Of a DNA stretch of 38,688 bases, positions 1-7,264 are shown one piece after another. Where the stretch lies: the NCBI GenBank assembly GCA_022769485.1, contig JALEJU010000029.1:1-38688 (forward strand). The letters run 5' to 3'. The stretch's first letter is position 1, and every line of letters starts with the position of its first letter. The position numbers and the translations under genes are program-made. This DNA comes from Bacillota bacterium. Its GTDB lineage: Bacteria; Bacillota; Clostridia; Peptostreptococcales; Anaerovoracaceae. The notes beneath the pieces were generated by a model that worked only from the letters and a program-made list of their open reading frames with translations, was not told where the DNA came from and did not search any database.

Positions 1-20
1 GCTAAATTTCAAGGTTTTGT

Positions 21-96
21 TGGTACACCCACAGGGGCTCGAACCCTGGACACCCTGATTAAGAGTCAGGTGCTCTACCAGCTGAGCTATGGATGC
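21..96 (-). tRNA. tRNA-Lys (anticodon CTT)
   Basis: Read on the minus strand this folds as a complete 76-nt cloverleaf. It has a seven-pair acceptor stem (with a terminal G-U and one internal U-G), a D arm with AGCTCAGCTGGTAGAGC, and an anticodon stem CCTGA/TCAGG closing the loop CTCTTAA. A five-base variable loop and a T arm CAGGG-TTCGAGC-CCCTG follow. The anticodon CTT lies at plus positions 61-63 and reads the lysine codon AAG. The 3' CCA is encoded. A sigma-A-type promoter lies about 30 bases upstream. Confidence 0.96.
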
Positions 97-125
97 ACAT
101 CGCGCTCACGAGAAGCACAGTTGTA

Positions 126-154
126 ATCTTAGCATGTTAAAGATGGTTTGTCAA
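126..154 (-). promoter_or_regulatory. Promoter of tRNA-Lys
   Basis: On the minus strand a perfect TTGACA (plus 149-154) is followed after exactly 17 bases by TAAGAT (plus 126-131). The expected start leaves a leader of roughly 20 bases before the mature tRNA 5' end, which fits a stable-RNA promoter. Confidence 0.7.
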
Positions 155-178
155 CAAACAATTTTGTGAAATTGTTTG
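155..178. repeat. Perfect 10-bp inverted repeat between divergent promoters
   Basis: CAAACAATTT (155-164) is followed by the centre TGTG and its exact reverse complement AAATTGTTTG (169-178). It abuts the tRNA-Lys -35 on one side and overlaps the probable -35 (TTGAAA, 176-181) of the small gene at 249 on the other. It could be an operator for a dimeric regulator. A transcribed hairpin is less likely because it sits upstream of both predicted start sites. Confidence 0.55.
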
Positions 179-205
179 AAAAAGAGAAAATTTTCCGCTT
201 ATAGA
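176..205 (+). promoter_or_regulatory. Possible promoter of the tetrapeptide-repeat gene
   Basis: TTGAAA (176-181) and TATAGA (200-205) are separated by 18 bases, about 40 bases before the start codon at 249. The -35 overlaps the right arm of the perfect palindrome at 155-178. Both hexamers match consensus only partly. Confidence 0.4.
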
Positions 206-248
206 TTTTTGACAGCGGAACAGAATAAACAGCGAGGAGGGATGAGAG

Positions 249-494
249 ATGTTTAATATGAAAAATGAAGGAAGCAACAAGGCTTCCAACCGCGTTTCCA
301 ATGAAACGTCCAACAAAGCTTCGAACGAGGCCGGCAATAAAGCCTCTAATGAAGCCAGCAACAAGGCTTCCAATGAAGCCAATAACAAGGCGACAAACCA
401 GAGTACCGATCGGGCTAAAAATCAGGCCATGAATCGGGTAAAGAGCGAGGCGGAAGCAAAAGTTCGCAATCGGGCGGAACATCCGTTTAACTAA
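249..494 (+). CDS. Small hydrophilic protein with a four-residue Asn/Ala repeat
   Basis: This 81-residue protein has no recognised family. From about residue 9 onward nearly the whole chain is a period-four repeat of the form [S/T/G]-N-[K/E/R]-[A/V/T], for example SNKA SNEA GNKA SNEA, which degrades toward the C-terminus into KSEA-EAKV-RNRA. There is no signal peptide, membrane segment or cysteine. A strong AGGAGG lies eight bases before ATG. Repeat units use different synonymous codons (TCC, TCT, TCG, AGC for Ser; AAC and AAT for Asn), which argues that protein sequence, not DNA, is conserved. A long minus-strand frame covers the same DNA but lacks a comparable start and is a by-product of the repeat. 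The composition recalls hydrophilin or stress-type disordered/helical proteins, which is only an analogy. It is a monocistronic unit closed by two hairpins. Confidence 0.72.
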   Translation: MFNMKNEGSNKASNRVSNETSNKASNEAGNKASNEASNKASNEANNKATNQSTDRAKNQAMNRVKSEAEAKVRNRAEHPFN

Positions 495-505
495 TGGGAA
501 GTTAT

Positions 506-526
506 AGAGGGCCGAAGCGGCCCTCT
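506..526 (+). terminator. Hairpin downstream of the tetrapeptide-repeat gene
   Basis: A nine-pair GC-rich stem AGAGGGCCG/CGGCCCTCT closes on the loop AAG, 11 bases after the stop codon. It is followed by a pyrimidine-rich but not pure T tract, so it is probably a terminator or a 3'-end stabilising hairpin. Confidence 0.6.
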
Positions 527-560
527 ATTGCTCTTTCTCTCATTCTTCCTTTTTCATACA

Positions 561-587
561 GAGCGGGGGAACCCGCTCCTTTTTTTT
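561..587 (+). terminator. Rho-independent terminator
   Basis: The stem GAGCGGG/CCCGCTC with the GNRA-type loop GGAA is followed directly by C and eight T residues. It backs up the hairpin at 506-526 and insulates the small gene from the zinc-ribbon gene at 682. Confidence 0.88.
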
Positions 588-600
588 AAAAGCACAGCTG

Positions 601-628
601 TTCAAATTATGACAACATATGATATAAT
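601..628 (+). promoter_or_regulatory. Promoter of the zinc-ribbon/pckA unit
   Basis: A perfect TATAAT lies at 623-628, with a weaker TTCAAA at 601-606 separated by 16 bases. It lies about 50 bases upstream of the start codon at 682 and directly after a strong terminator. Confidence 0.6.
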
Positions 629-681
629 GTAAATCAAACTATTGTAGCTTAAGAGAAAGTAAGAACGGAGGAAGACGGGGG

Positions 682-2313
682 ATGTATTGCAGAAAATGCG
701 GAAGCCGAATGGGGCAGAACGATTCGTTTTGCAGAGTTTGCGGCGAAGTTGCGACGGAAAAAAGCGAAACAAAGCAGCCGGAAACTTATCCGCCGGAAGA
801 ATCCGCAGCAGAAACGGCCGGGGAAATACTTTCCGCCGGAGAGGCATCCGCGGATGACAATATAAAGGAAGAAACAGGTAAAGTCAAGGATGACGGCGGG
901 GTGGAGTTTACATGGAATGTATATGAATTTCCGCGCCCGAAAAAAACGGAAGATATAGATTTTCACTGGAATATCGGGGAAGAGAAGAATGCCGAGGAAG
1001 AAAACTTTTGGCGTGAGCTGGAAAGCATTGCTTTTCAGGACAATTCCCGGCGAAACACGAATGCGGAAAATACCGCGCGCATAACAGAGGAGGAACTCTT
1101 CCGCGATATGTGCGAGGATCGGGAGAAGAAAAGGCAGGAAACAAACTTTTTTACTTTCACAAAGAAAAATGAAGAGTTTCAAAAACTGCTGGATCGGGAA
1201 TATGAGAAAATAAGAGGAAAACGGCCTGTGAAGCCGCCGGCTCCTCTTTCGGCGGAGGAAGAAGAAAAACGCCGGGGAATCAATCGAAACACGATTCCCA
1301 TCAGTCCCCGCATGACAGCGGAAGTGCAGCTGGCCGCAGCGACAAAAGAAATACCCATTCCTTCGAAAGAAGAAGCGGCAGCAGAAACCGAACCGAAAAA
1401 AGAAGTGCCGGAAGGTGCGCCCGAACCCGGCAGAAACGACGGGCACGCGGAACCCTTGATTGCCGAGGCGGGAAACAAGAGCTTACCTCTCAGCTGTATT
1501 TCTTCGGCGCAGGAAAAGCCGGAAAAAACAAAGGGTACAAAAGCCAGACGCATATTGTTAGCCGTTTTGATCATAGTTTTAATTTTGGAGGTCGGCGCCA
1601 TAGGGATCCAGCATTTCTTCCCCGATACTGCTGCGGGGCGGGCTGTATCTAAAATTCAGAGAGGATTGGCTTTCGGGATCCTGAAATCAGAGGACTCTTC
1701 TCAGAATGAAGCGATGGATACGGCAGCGGATTCTTCTTTAAAAGAACAAAATTCGGAATCGGAACCGGAGGTTCCTGTAATTGATACCAATCCCGCAGCG
1801 GATAAAGAAGCTCTCATCGCGTCTCAGATGAAACGAAATCAAAATATACAGACCGTTCGTCCGTCCTCTGCCCTTGGGTACCGCGCGGAAAAAGATTATG
1901 GTCTATCGGGCATCAACCATTCGGTTCCCCTGGAGAACAATTTGTTGACGGTTGACAACCAAGGAAACCCCATTTACATAGACCGGGAAGCGGTAGGCAC
2001 CCTGATTGCTTTTGATTCTCAGTGGATCGATTATGTAAATACGGGGAATACCGCTGTATTTGATCTTTTGGAGGAAGGGAGCGCCGCATATAAAAACTCC
2101 AAAGCTTACAGCCAGGCAGGGAAAATAAAAGAAACGTTCGTTTTGCTGGAAATCGGAGAAATCCGTCAAGGCGCGGATGGGTTTTACGTCTGGACCCATG
2201 AACAGATTCAAATCGAAAAAAACGGAAGCGTTCAATCAAAAGAATACTATTGGATCTACTTACTGAGAGCTTCAGGGGGGCAGATGAAAATAGCAGATTA
2301 TAAGAGATATTAG
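682..2313 (+). CDS. Zinc-ribbon membrane-anchored protein, function unknown
   Basis: This 543-residue protein starts with a zinc ribbon (Cys3, Cys6, Cys17, Cys20; CxxC-x10-CxxC). A long, charged, Glu/Pro/Ala-rich low-complexity region (about 25-285) leads to one transmembrane helix at about 291-310, preceded by KARR. This predicts an N-in topology, with zinc ribbon and linker in the cytoplasm and a C-terminal domain of about 230 residues outside. The compact C-terminal part (about 405-543) has the look of a small alpha/beta extracytoplasmic domain. The architecture (zinc ribbon, linker, one helix, outer domain) resembles TcaA/YvbJ-like envelope proteins of Firmicutes, but I see no motif that fixes a function. 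The start has a GGAGG-type site. pckA follows after 27 bases, so co-transcription is likely. Confidence 0.85.
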   Translation: MYCRKCGSRMGQNDSFCRVCGEVATEKSETKQPETYPPEESAAETAGEILSAGEASADDNIKEETGKVKDDGGVEFTWNVYEFPRPKKTEDIDFHWNIGEEKNAEEENFWRELESIAFQDNSRRNTNAENTARITEEELFRDMCEDREKKRQETNFFTFTKKNEEFQKLLDREYEKIRGKRPVKPPAPLSAEEEEKRRGINRNTIPISPRMTAEVQLAAATKEIPIPSKEEAAAETEPKKEVPEGAPEPGRNDGHAEPLIAEAGNKSLPLSCISSAQEKPEKTKGTKARRILLAVLIIVLILEVGAIGIQHFFPDTAAGRAVSKIQRGLAFGILKSEDSSQNEAMDTAADSSLKEQNSESEPEVPVIDTNPAADKEALIASQMKRNQNIQTVRPSSALGYRAEKDYGLSGINHSVPLENNLLTVDNQGNPIYIDREAVGTLIAFDSQWIDYVNTGNTAVFDLLEEGSAAYKNSKAYSQAGKIKETFVLLEIGEIRQGADGFYVWTHEQIQIEKNGSVQSKEYYWIYLLRASGGQMKIADYKRY

Positions 2314-2340
2314 AAAAGTCATTCTAAAGGGAGGAAACAA

Positions 2341-3987
2341 ATGGCAACCAATTCCAAATTTACAAGGGAGCAGATCACTACGGGGAATAAAGCGTATTCT
2401 CAGTCGAGAACCACGATTGAAACCGCCTTTTACGGCAATAATGTGGAAAAAGTGACTTCTCTGCCCGAAGCGTATGAGATGGCAAAAGCCTCTGCCGGCA
2501 CGATCGCTTTGGATTTACCTGTGTATGAACCGGAGAAAATCGGCCTGCCAAAGGATGCGCAGATTCTTTTGTTCAACGACGGGGAGACTGTAGGGCGTTT
2601 TGCGGGTGCGCGGATCATTCTGGGGGAACCCGACATCGCGGAAGGCGAGATTGCAGGTCTGCTGCGGGAGGCTGTATATAACACCCGCTACAAAAAAATG
2701 CTGCATGCGGAAGCGTATATCGGCTTAGATACGGATTTCATGGTAAAAGCGAATTTACTGGTCCCCGAAACCTATGAGAATACTCTCTATAATTGGCTGA
2801 TGAATTTCCAATATAAGAATGAGTTTTACGATGCAATGTATGCGAAATCCAAAATCGTAGGCGATGAGCCGGATATCTATGTTTTGTCCGATCCGGACTG
2901 GAGGGACGACCGTTATCCCAACGGCCTTGCTTATTTTGATCCGGAACATAACTGCGCGGCTTTGCTGGGACTTCGCTATTTTGGGGAACACAAAAAAGGT
3001 ACGCTGACTTTAGCTTGGAGTATTGCCAACCGCAACGGATATGCTTCCTGCCACGGCGGCATGAAGCGCATTGTCCGCAAGGACGGTAAAAAGCATGTGC
3101 TGGCGGTATTCGGTCTGTCCGGTTCCGGGAAATCCACGCTGACTCATGCGAAACATGACGGCAAGTACGACGTGACCGTACTTCACGACGACGCCTATAT
3201 TATTTCCATGGAAAACGGTTCTTCGGTAGCTCTGGAGCCTTCTTATTTTGATAAAACGCAGGATTATCCTTTGACCTCCAAAGACAACAAATTCCTGATT
3301 ACAATGCAGAATGTAGGCGCTACCGTTGACGCCGAGGGCAAGCTGGTTCCGGTAACGGAGGATATTCGGAACGGAAACGGCCGGGCAATCAAATCAAAAT
3401 TGTGGGCGGCAAATCGGGTAGATAAACTGGAAGAACCTGTGGACAGCATTGTCTGGCTTATGAAAGACAGCACTCTGCCTCCGGTTTTGAAGCTTAACAA
3501 TCCGGTTTTGGCTTCCGTTATGGGCGCTTGTCTGGCTACGAAGCGTACAACCGCGGAAAAGATTTTGAAGGGCGTTGACCGAAATGCGCTGGTATTTGAG
3601 CCATACGCTAATCCTTTCCGCACATATGCGTTAGGTCAGGATTACGGAAAATTTAAGGCGCTGTTTGAAGAGAGAGGTGTGGCTTGCTACATTATCAATA
3701 CGGGATTCTTCCTGGATAAGAAAATTCCCAAAGAAACCACAATCGGTATTGTGGAGTCTATTGTAGAGGATCGCGCCGAATTTGTCCCCTTCGGTTCCTT
3801 CGGCGGAATGGAATACATGGCTGTAGAGGGCTTTGAACCGCCTTTGGCGGACGAAGCGTACCAGGCGCTTTTGATTCGCAGTGTGGAGAGTCGGATCAAT
3901 TATCTGGAATCTCTGCGGGAATATAAAGGCGGAAAGGATCTGCTTCCCGACGAGGCGTTTGACGCGTTGAAAAATCTTTTGAAATAG
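2341..3987 (+). CDS. pckA: Phosphoenolpyruvate carboxykinase (ATP type), divergent form
   Basis: PEP carboxykinase interconverts oxaloacetate plus ATP with PEP, CO2 and ADP. In anaerobes it may run toward oxaloacetate. The 548-residue length fits the ATP-dependent family. The kinase-1a P-loop is GLSGSGKST at 258-266, preceded by the expected hydrophobic strand. The second metal/nucleotide motif is present as LHDDAY about 20 residues later, where the textbook enzymes have GDDEH, so this is a variant clade of the family. The C-terminal half keeps the adenine-binding-type region (NPFRTY, then NTGF). The start is supported by GGGAGG seven bases upstream. An inverted repeat at 3999-4030 follows. 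Cytoplasmic. The family is clear; activity on oxaloacetate is inferred. Confidence 0.9.
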   Translation: MATNSKFTREQITTGNKAYSQSRTTIETAFYGNNVEKVTSLPEAYEMAKASAGTIALDLPVYEPEKIGLPKDAQILLFNDGETVGRFAGARIILGEPDIAEGEIAGLLREAVYNTRYKKMLHAEAYIGLDTDFMVKANLLVPETYENTLYNWLMNFQYKNEFYDAMYAKSKIVGDEPDIYVLSDPDWRDDRYPNGLAYFDPEHNCAALLGLRYFGEHKKGTLTLAWSIANRNGYASCHGGMKRIVRKDGKKHVLAVFGLSGSGKSTLTHAKHDGKYDVTVLHDDAYIISMENGSSVALEPSYFDKTQDYPLTSKDNKFLITMQNVGATVDAEGKLVPVTEDIRNGNGRAIKSKLWAANRVDKLEEPVDSIVWLMKDSTLPPVLKLNNPVLASVMGACLATKRTTAEKILKGVDRNALVFEPYANPFRTYALGQDYGKFKALFEERGVACYIINTGFFLDKKIPKETTIGIVESIVEDRAEFVPFGSFGGMEYMAVEGFEPPLADEAYQALLIRSVESRINYLESLREYKGGKDLLPDEAFDALKNLLK

Positions 3988-3998
3988 GGAAAATGCCG

Positions 3999-4030
3999 GG
4001 CGGATGATCGGTTGATTGCGATTGTCCGCC
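3999..4030 (+). repeat. Inverted repeat overlapping the UPF0182 promoter
   Basis: A 12-pair stem (3999-4010 with 4019-4030, two G-U pairs) closes on an eight-base loop, 11 bases after pckA. No T run follows; the next bases are an A/T-rich mixed tract. It could be a weak terminator. It also contains the TTGATT -35 and most of the spacer of the promoter for the next gene, so it could instead be an operator. Confidence 0.5.
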
Positions 4031-4040
4031 TGTTTATAAA
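4012..4040 (+). promoter_or_regulatory. Promoter of the UPF0182 gene
   Basis: TTGATT (4012-4017) and TATAAA (4035-4040) are separated by 17 bases. This is a good sigma-A arrangement placed about 40 bases before the GTG start at 4085. The leader that follows is a nearly pure A/T tract with a repeated ATAAATAAAA element. Confidence 0.55.
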
Positions 4041-4084
4041 TAAAAATATAAATAAAAATAAAATCAAAGGTAGGTGATAAAACA

Positions 4085-6991
4085 GTGAAAAAACATAAGC
4101 TGGGAATAGGGGCGGTTATTGCCATTCTCGCTGTGATCATCGCTTGTTTCGGCGGAATTGTCAGTTTTGTGACAAATCTTTTATGGTTTGATGAATTGGG
4201 GTATATCAGTGTATTCCTGAAGAAGCTTACTACGGAGCTGGAGTTGGGTATTCCCATTTTCTTGATTTTGACGGCTCTTTCGTATCTGTATTTACAAGCC
4301 ATAAAAAAGGGATATTATAAACGGGTGGAAATCAAGGACAAGTCCTTTCCTTCCGAGCGAACGGTAAATCTGGTGGCTTTAGGTCTTTCCGCACTCTTCG
4401 GGGCTGCCGTCGCAATTATTACGGTAACCCGGTTGTGGTTTGAAATTTTACAGTTTGCCAACGCTACGGATTTCGGTTTGAAAGATCCCATATTCAATCT
4501 GGATATCGGATTTTATATATTCCGACTGTCTTTCGCAACCTATATCAATCAGATTATTCTGGGCGTTGTAGTTGCATTTATCGGCTTGACTTTGATTTTT
4601 TATGTATTGCTGATGGGTATGCGGAAACCTCAGGTATTCGAACACAAAGTAAACCCGGCTTCGGAATTTTCGGATGACGAAGAGCGGTTTACAGGTAACT
4701 TTACTTCCGGCTTCGGGAAGGCTTTTGACAAAGCTGTAGGAGGAAAAGTCAAAGGATTTTCCAATTTGGGCGGGAGTCGGGTGGACAGTGAAAATTTGAA
4801 AAACCTTTTTTCTATCGCTTCCCGGCAGCTGATTATTCTGGGGGTAGTTTTCTTCCTGATGGTAGGAACTAACTTCTTCCTGAAACAGTTTACCTTGCTG
4901 TATTCCAACACCGGTGTGCTTTACGGCGCAGGCTTTACAGACATCAATATTACTCTCTGGGTTTACAGAATTCTGATTGCTCTGTCCGTATTGGCAGCCA
5001 TTTTCTTCGTTATCGGCATTAAACAGAAAAGCCTGAAAAAAACTCTGGCTGTTCCTGTTATCATGATCATTGTAGCAGTGGCCGGCACAGGAACCGCAGC
5101 TCTGGTTCAAAACCTTGTTGTGGCACCGGATGAAATCAGCAAGGAATACAAGTATTTGAAGAACAATATTGCGTATACGCAGTCCGCGTATGATTTGCAG
5201 GGCATCAAGACTCAGACCTTCGCAGCTTCCAACTCTTTGACAAAAGAGGACATTGTGAACAACGCGGGTACATTTTCCAATATTCGTATCAACGATTACG
5301 AGCCTACAAGCAAGTTCTATAATCAGGCGCAGAGTATTCGTACCTACTATGAGTTCAACGATGTGGATGTAGACCGTTATATGATTAACGGCGAGTATAC
5401 GCAGACCTTCCTTTCGGCTCGTGAAATTGATGAGTCTAAAATTGCAGGATATCCATGGCTGTCCAAGCATTTGAAATACACTCACGGATATGGGATTACC
5501 CTTTCCCGGGTTGACAAAGTAACCGAGAGCGGTCAGCCGGATCTGCTGATAGACAGCATTCCGCCGGTATCCGATGTGGAAGAAATCGACATCACCCGTC
5601 CGGAAATCTATTTTGGTGAAAACACTTCCAATTATGTAATTACAAATACAGATGAAAAGGAGTTTGACTATCCGGAAGGGGACAGCAATGTTTACTGTAC
5701 CTATGAGGGAGATGCGGGCATCCATCTGAATCTGTTGAACCGATTGCTGTTCGCATTTCAGGAGCACAGCTTAAAACTGCTGGTTTCCAATAATATCGAC
5801 AGTGATTCTAAAATTCTGATTAACCGCAATATCATGGATCGCGTGCAAAAGATCGCGCCGTTCCTGGAGTACGATAAGGATCCATATATCGTTACGGTTG
5901 ACGGAAAGCTGTACTGGATGCTTGACGCATATACTTACAGCAGCTATTATCCGTATTCGGAGCCTTACAGCAGCGAAAGCAGTGTAAACTATATTCGGAA
6001 TTCCGTAAAAGTGGTAATTGATGCATATAACGGAGACACTGATTTCTACATTGTGGAAAGCGATGATCCCATCGCGCAGACATTGAAGAGGATTTATCCC
6101 AAACTCTTCAAGGATCTGGATCAAATGCCGGAAGAACTGCAGAAGCACATGCGTTATCCAAACGCGCTGTTTGCAATACAGGCGCAGATTTACACGAAAT
6201 ATCACATGAACAATGTGGAAGTATTCTACCAGAAGGAAGACATGTGGGCCATTGCCAAGGAAGTCTACGGTATGGAAGAAACCACTATGACTCCCAGCTA
6301 CTATATTATGAAGCTGCCGGGCGAAGATGATGTGGAATTTATCAATTCCATTCCGTATACGCCCAACAGTAAGAATAATATGACGGGGCTTTTGGTAGCC
6401 CGAAACGACGGGGAGCATTACGGCGAGATGATCCTGTACCAGCTGCCTAAGTCGAAAATTACCTACGGACCGCGGCAGATCGAATCGCAGATCGACCAGG
6501 AGACTACAATTTCTAAGGAATTCTCCCTTTGGAATTCGTCAGGCTCCAGCTATACCCGGGGCAACATGTTTGTCATCCCGGTAGAGGATTCTTTGATCTA
6601 TGTGGAACCCATCTACCTGGAGGCTTCCAACAGCAGTTTACCGGAAGTAAAGCGCGTCATTGTTTACTATAACGAACGTATTGCTTACGAACCCACTTTG
6701 GGAGAGGCTCTGGACGTTATGTTCGGAGAAGGAGCCGGCAAGCCTCTGAATGTGGGCGGTACCGGTACCGGCGGTGAGCCTTCCGGAGGAACGGCAGAAC
6801 TTTCTGTGGATGAGCTTATTGTGCTGGCTAACGAGACATATGAAAAAGCTACGGCGGCTCAGAAGTCCGGCGACTGGGCTGCTTACGGAGAATATCTCAA
6901 GCAGCTGGAGGGATATTTAAAGAAACTCATGCCTGCGGACGCTTATACGGAAGCGGAACAGGAAAATGCCATTGGCGCGGATACACTGTAA
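4085..6991 (+). CDS. UPF0182 family large membrane protein
   Basis: This 968-residue protein matches the UPF0182 family in length and plan. The first approximately 350 residues carry about seven hydrophobic helices, starting right at the N-terminus (KLGIGAVIAILAVIIACFGG). The rest is a large hydrophilic domain, probably extracytoplasmic. Family-typical segments include TNLLWFDELGY near residue 33 and the Tyr-rich GKLYWMLDAYTYSSYYPYS region. A Gly/Thr/Glu-rich linker near residue 900 precedes a short helical tail (ANETYEKATAAQKSGDWAAY) that resembles the C-terminal helical repeat of other members. The molecular function of the family is unknown to me. The start is GTG with an AGGTG-type site. 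The gene stands as its own unit between an upstream promoter and a strong terminator. Confidence 0.9.
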   Translation: MKKHKLGIGAVIAILAVIIACFGGIVSFVTNLLWFDELGYISVFLKKLTTELELGIPIFLILTALSYLYLQAIKKGYYKRVEIKDKSFPSERTVNLVALGLSALFGAAVAIITVTRLWFEILQFANATDFGLKDPIFNLDIGFYIFRLSFATYINQIILGVVVAFIGLTLIFYVLLMGMRKPQVFEHKVNPASEFSDDEERFTGNFTSGFGKAFDKAVGGKVKGFSNLGGSRVDSENLKNLFSIASRQLIILGVVFFLMVGTNFFLKQFTLLYSNTGVLYGAGFTDINITLWVYRILIALSVLAAIFFVIGIKQKSLKKTLAVPVIMIIVAVAGTGTAALVQNLVVAPDEISKEYKYLKNNIAYTQSAYDLQGIKTQTFAASNSLTKEDIVNNAGTFSNIRINDYEPTSKFYNQAQSIRTYYEFNDVDVDRYMINGEYTQTFLSAREIDESKIAGYPWLSKHLKYTHGYGITLSRVDKVTESGQPDLLIDSIPPVSDVEEIDITRPEIYFGENTSNYVITNTDEKEFDYPEGDSNVYCTYEGDAGIHLNLLNRLLFAFQEHSLKLLVSNNIDSDSKILINRNIMDRVQKIAPFLEYDKDPYIVTVDGKLYWMLDAYTYSSYYPYSEPYSSESSVNYIRNSVKVVIDAYNGDTDFYIVESDDPIAQTLKRIYPKLFKDLDQMPEELQKHMRYPNALFAIQAQIYTKYHMNNVEVFYQKEDMWAIAKEVYGMEETTMTPSYYIMKLPGEDDVEFINSIPYTPNSKNNMTGLLVARNDGEHYGEMILYQLPKSKITYGPRQIESQIDQETTISKEFSLWNSSGSSYTRGNMFVIPVEDSLIYVEPIYLEASNSSLPEVKRVIVYYNERIAYEPTLGEALDVMFGEGAGKPLNVGGTGTGGEPSGGTAELSVDELIVLANETYEKATAAQKSGDWAAYGEYLKQLEGYLKKLMPADAYTEAEQENAIGADTL

Positions 6992-7042
6992 TACCGGAAG
7001 GAAGTATTGCGTAGAGGGCTTTCCGCCGGCTGATAATTTATA

Positions 7043-7078
7043 AAAAATCCGGAAAAGCGGCAGCTTTTCCGGATTTTT
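7043..7078 (+). terminator. Rho-independent terminator after the UPF0182 gene
   Basis: A 16-pair perfect stem (7043-7058 with 7063-7078) closes on GGCA. It begins with an A run and ends with a T run, so it can act on either strand. It lies about 50 bases after the stop codon. Confidence 0.92.
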
Positions 7079-7189
7079 ATTGCTTTGCCGGTTTTGATTT
7101 ACCGGGAATTTGTTTGCAGGATGTGTGCAAGGCTGCATTTTTTATTGAAGAAAACTGAAAAAGGCGTAGAAAAGATAGGAAAATAAGGC

Positions 7190-7195
7190 TATAAT
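7190..7195 (+). promoter_or_regulatory. -10 element for the glutamine synthetase operon
   Basis: A perfect TATAAT in the context GGCTATAATAAGG lies 70 bases before the start codon at 7265. No good -35 is visible at 16-18 bases. An activator may be needed, or the match may be by chance. The same CTATAATAAGG string precedes surE at 16697. Confidence 0.45.
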
Positions 7196-7264
7196 AAGGT
7201 GTTAAAGCAGATGTAAAAATGAGCGGCACTGCCCGTTTCCGTTTTTAAGGAGAGGAGAGCCTAT

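Noticed and set aside
129..482. 117-residue minus-strand frame opposite the repeat-protein gene
   Set aside because: It is the reverse complement of the period-four repeat, so its Gly/Phe/Ile periodicity is forced. The plus frame has the strong ribosome site, promoter and terminators.
649..1446. 265-residue minus-strand frame
   Set aside because: It lies opposite the zinc-ribbon gene in its low-complexity Glu-rich part; Phe/Arg-rich composition is typical of a shadow frame, with no ribosome site.
4448..5767. 439-residue minus-strand frame
   Set aside because: It is fully opposite the UPF0182 gene, with no recognisable domain or ribosome site. The plus frame has family motifs throughout.
6992..7264. 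T-box or nitrogen riboswitch upstream of the glutamine synthetase-serS operon
   Set aside because: I do not find a T-box AGGGUGGNACCGCG-like bulge or an antiterminator. The only hairpin is the terminator of the previous gene.
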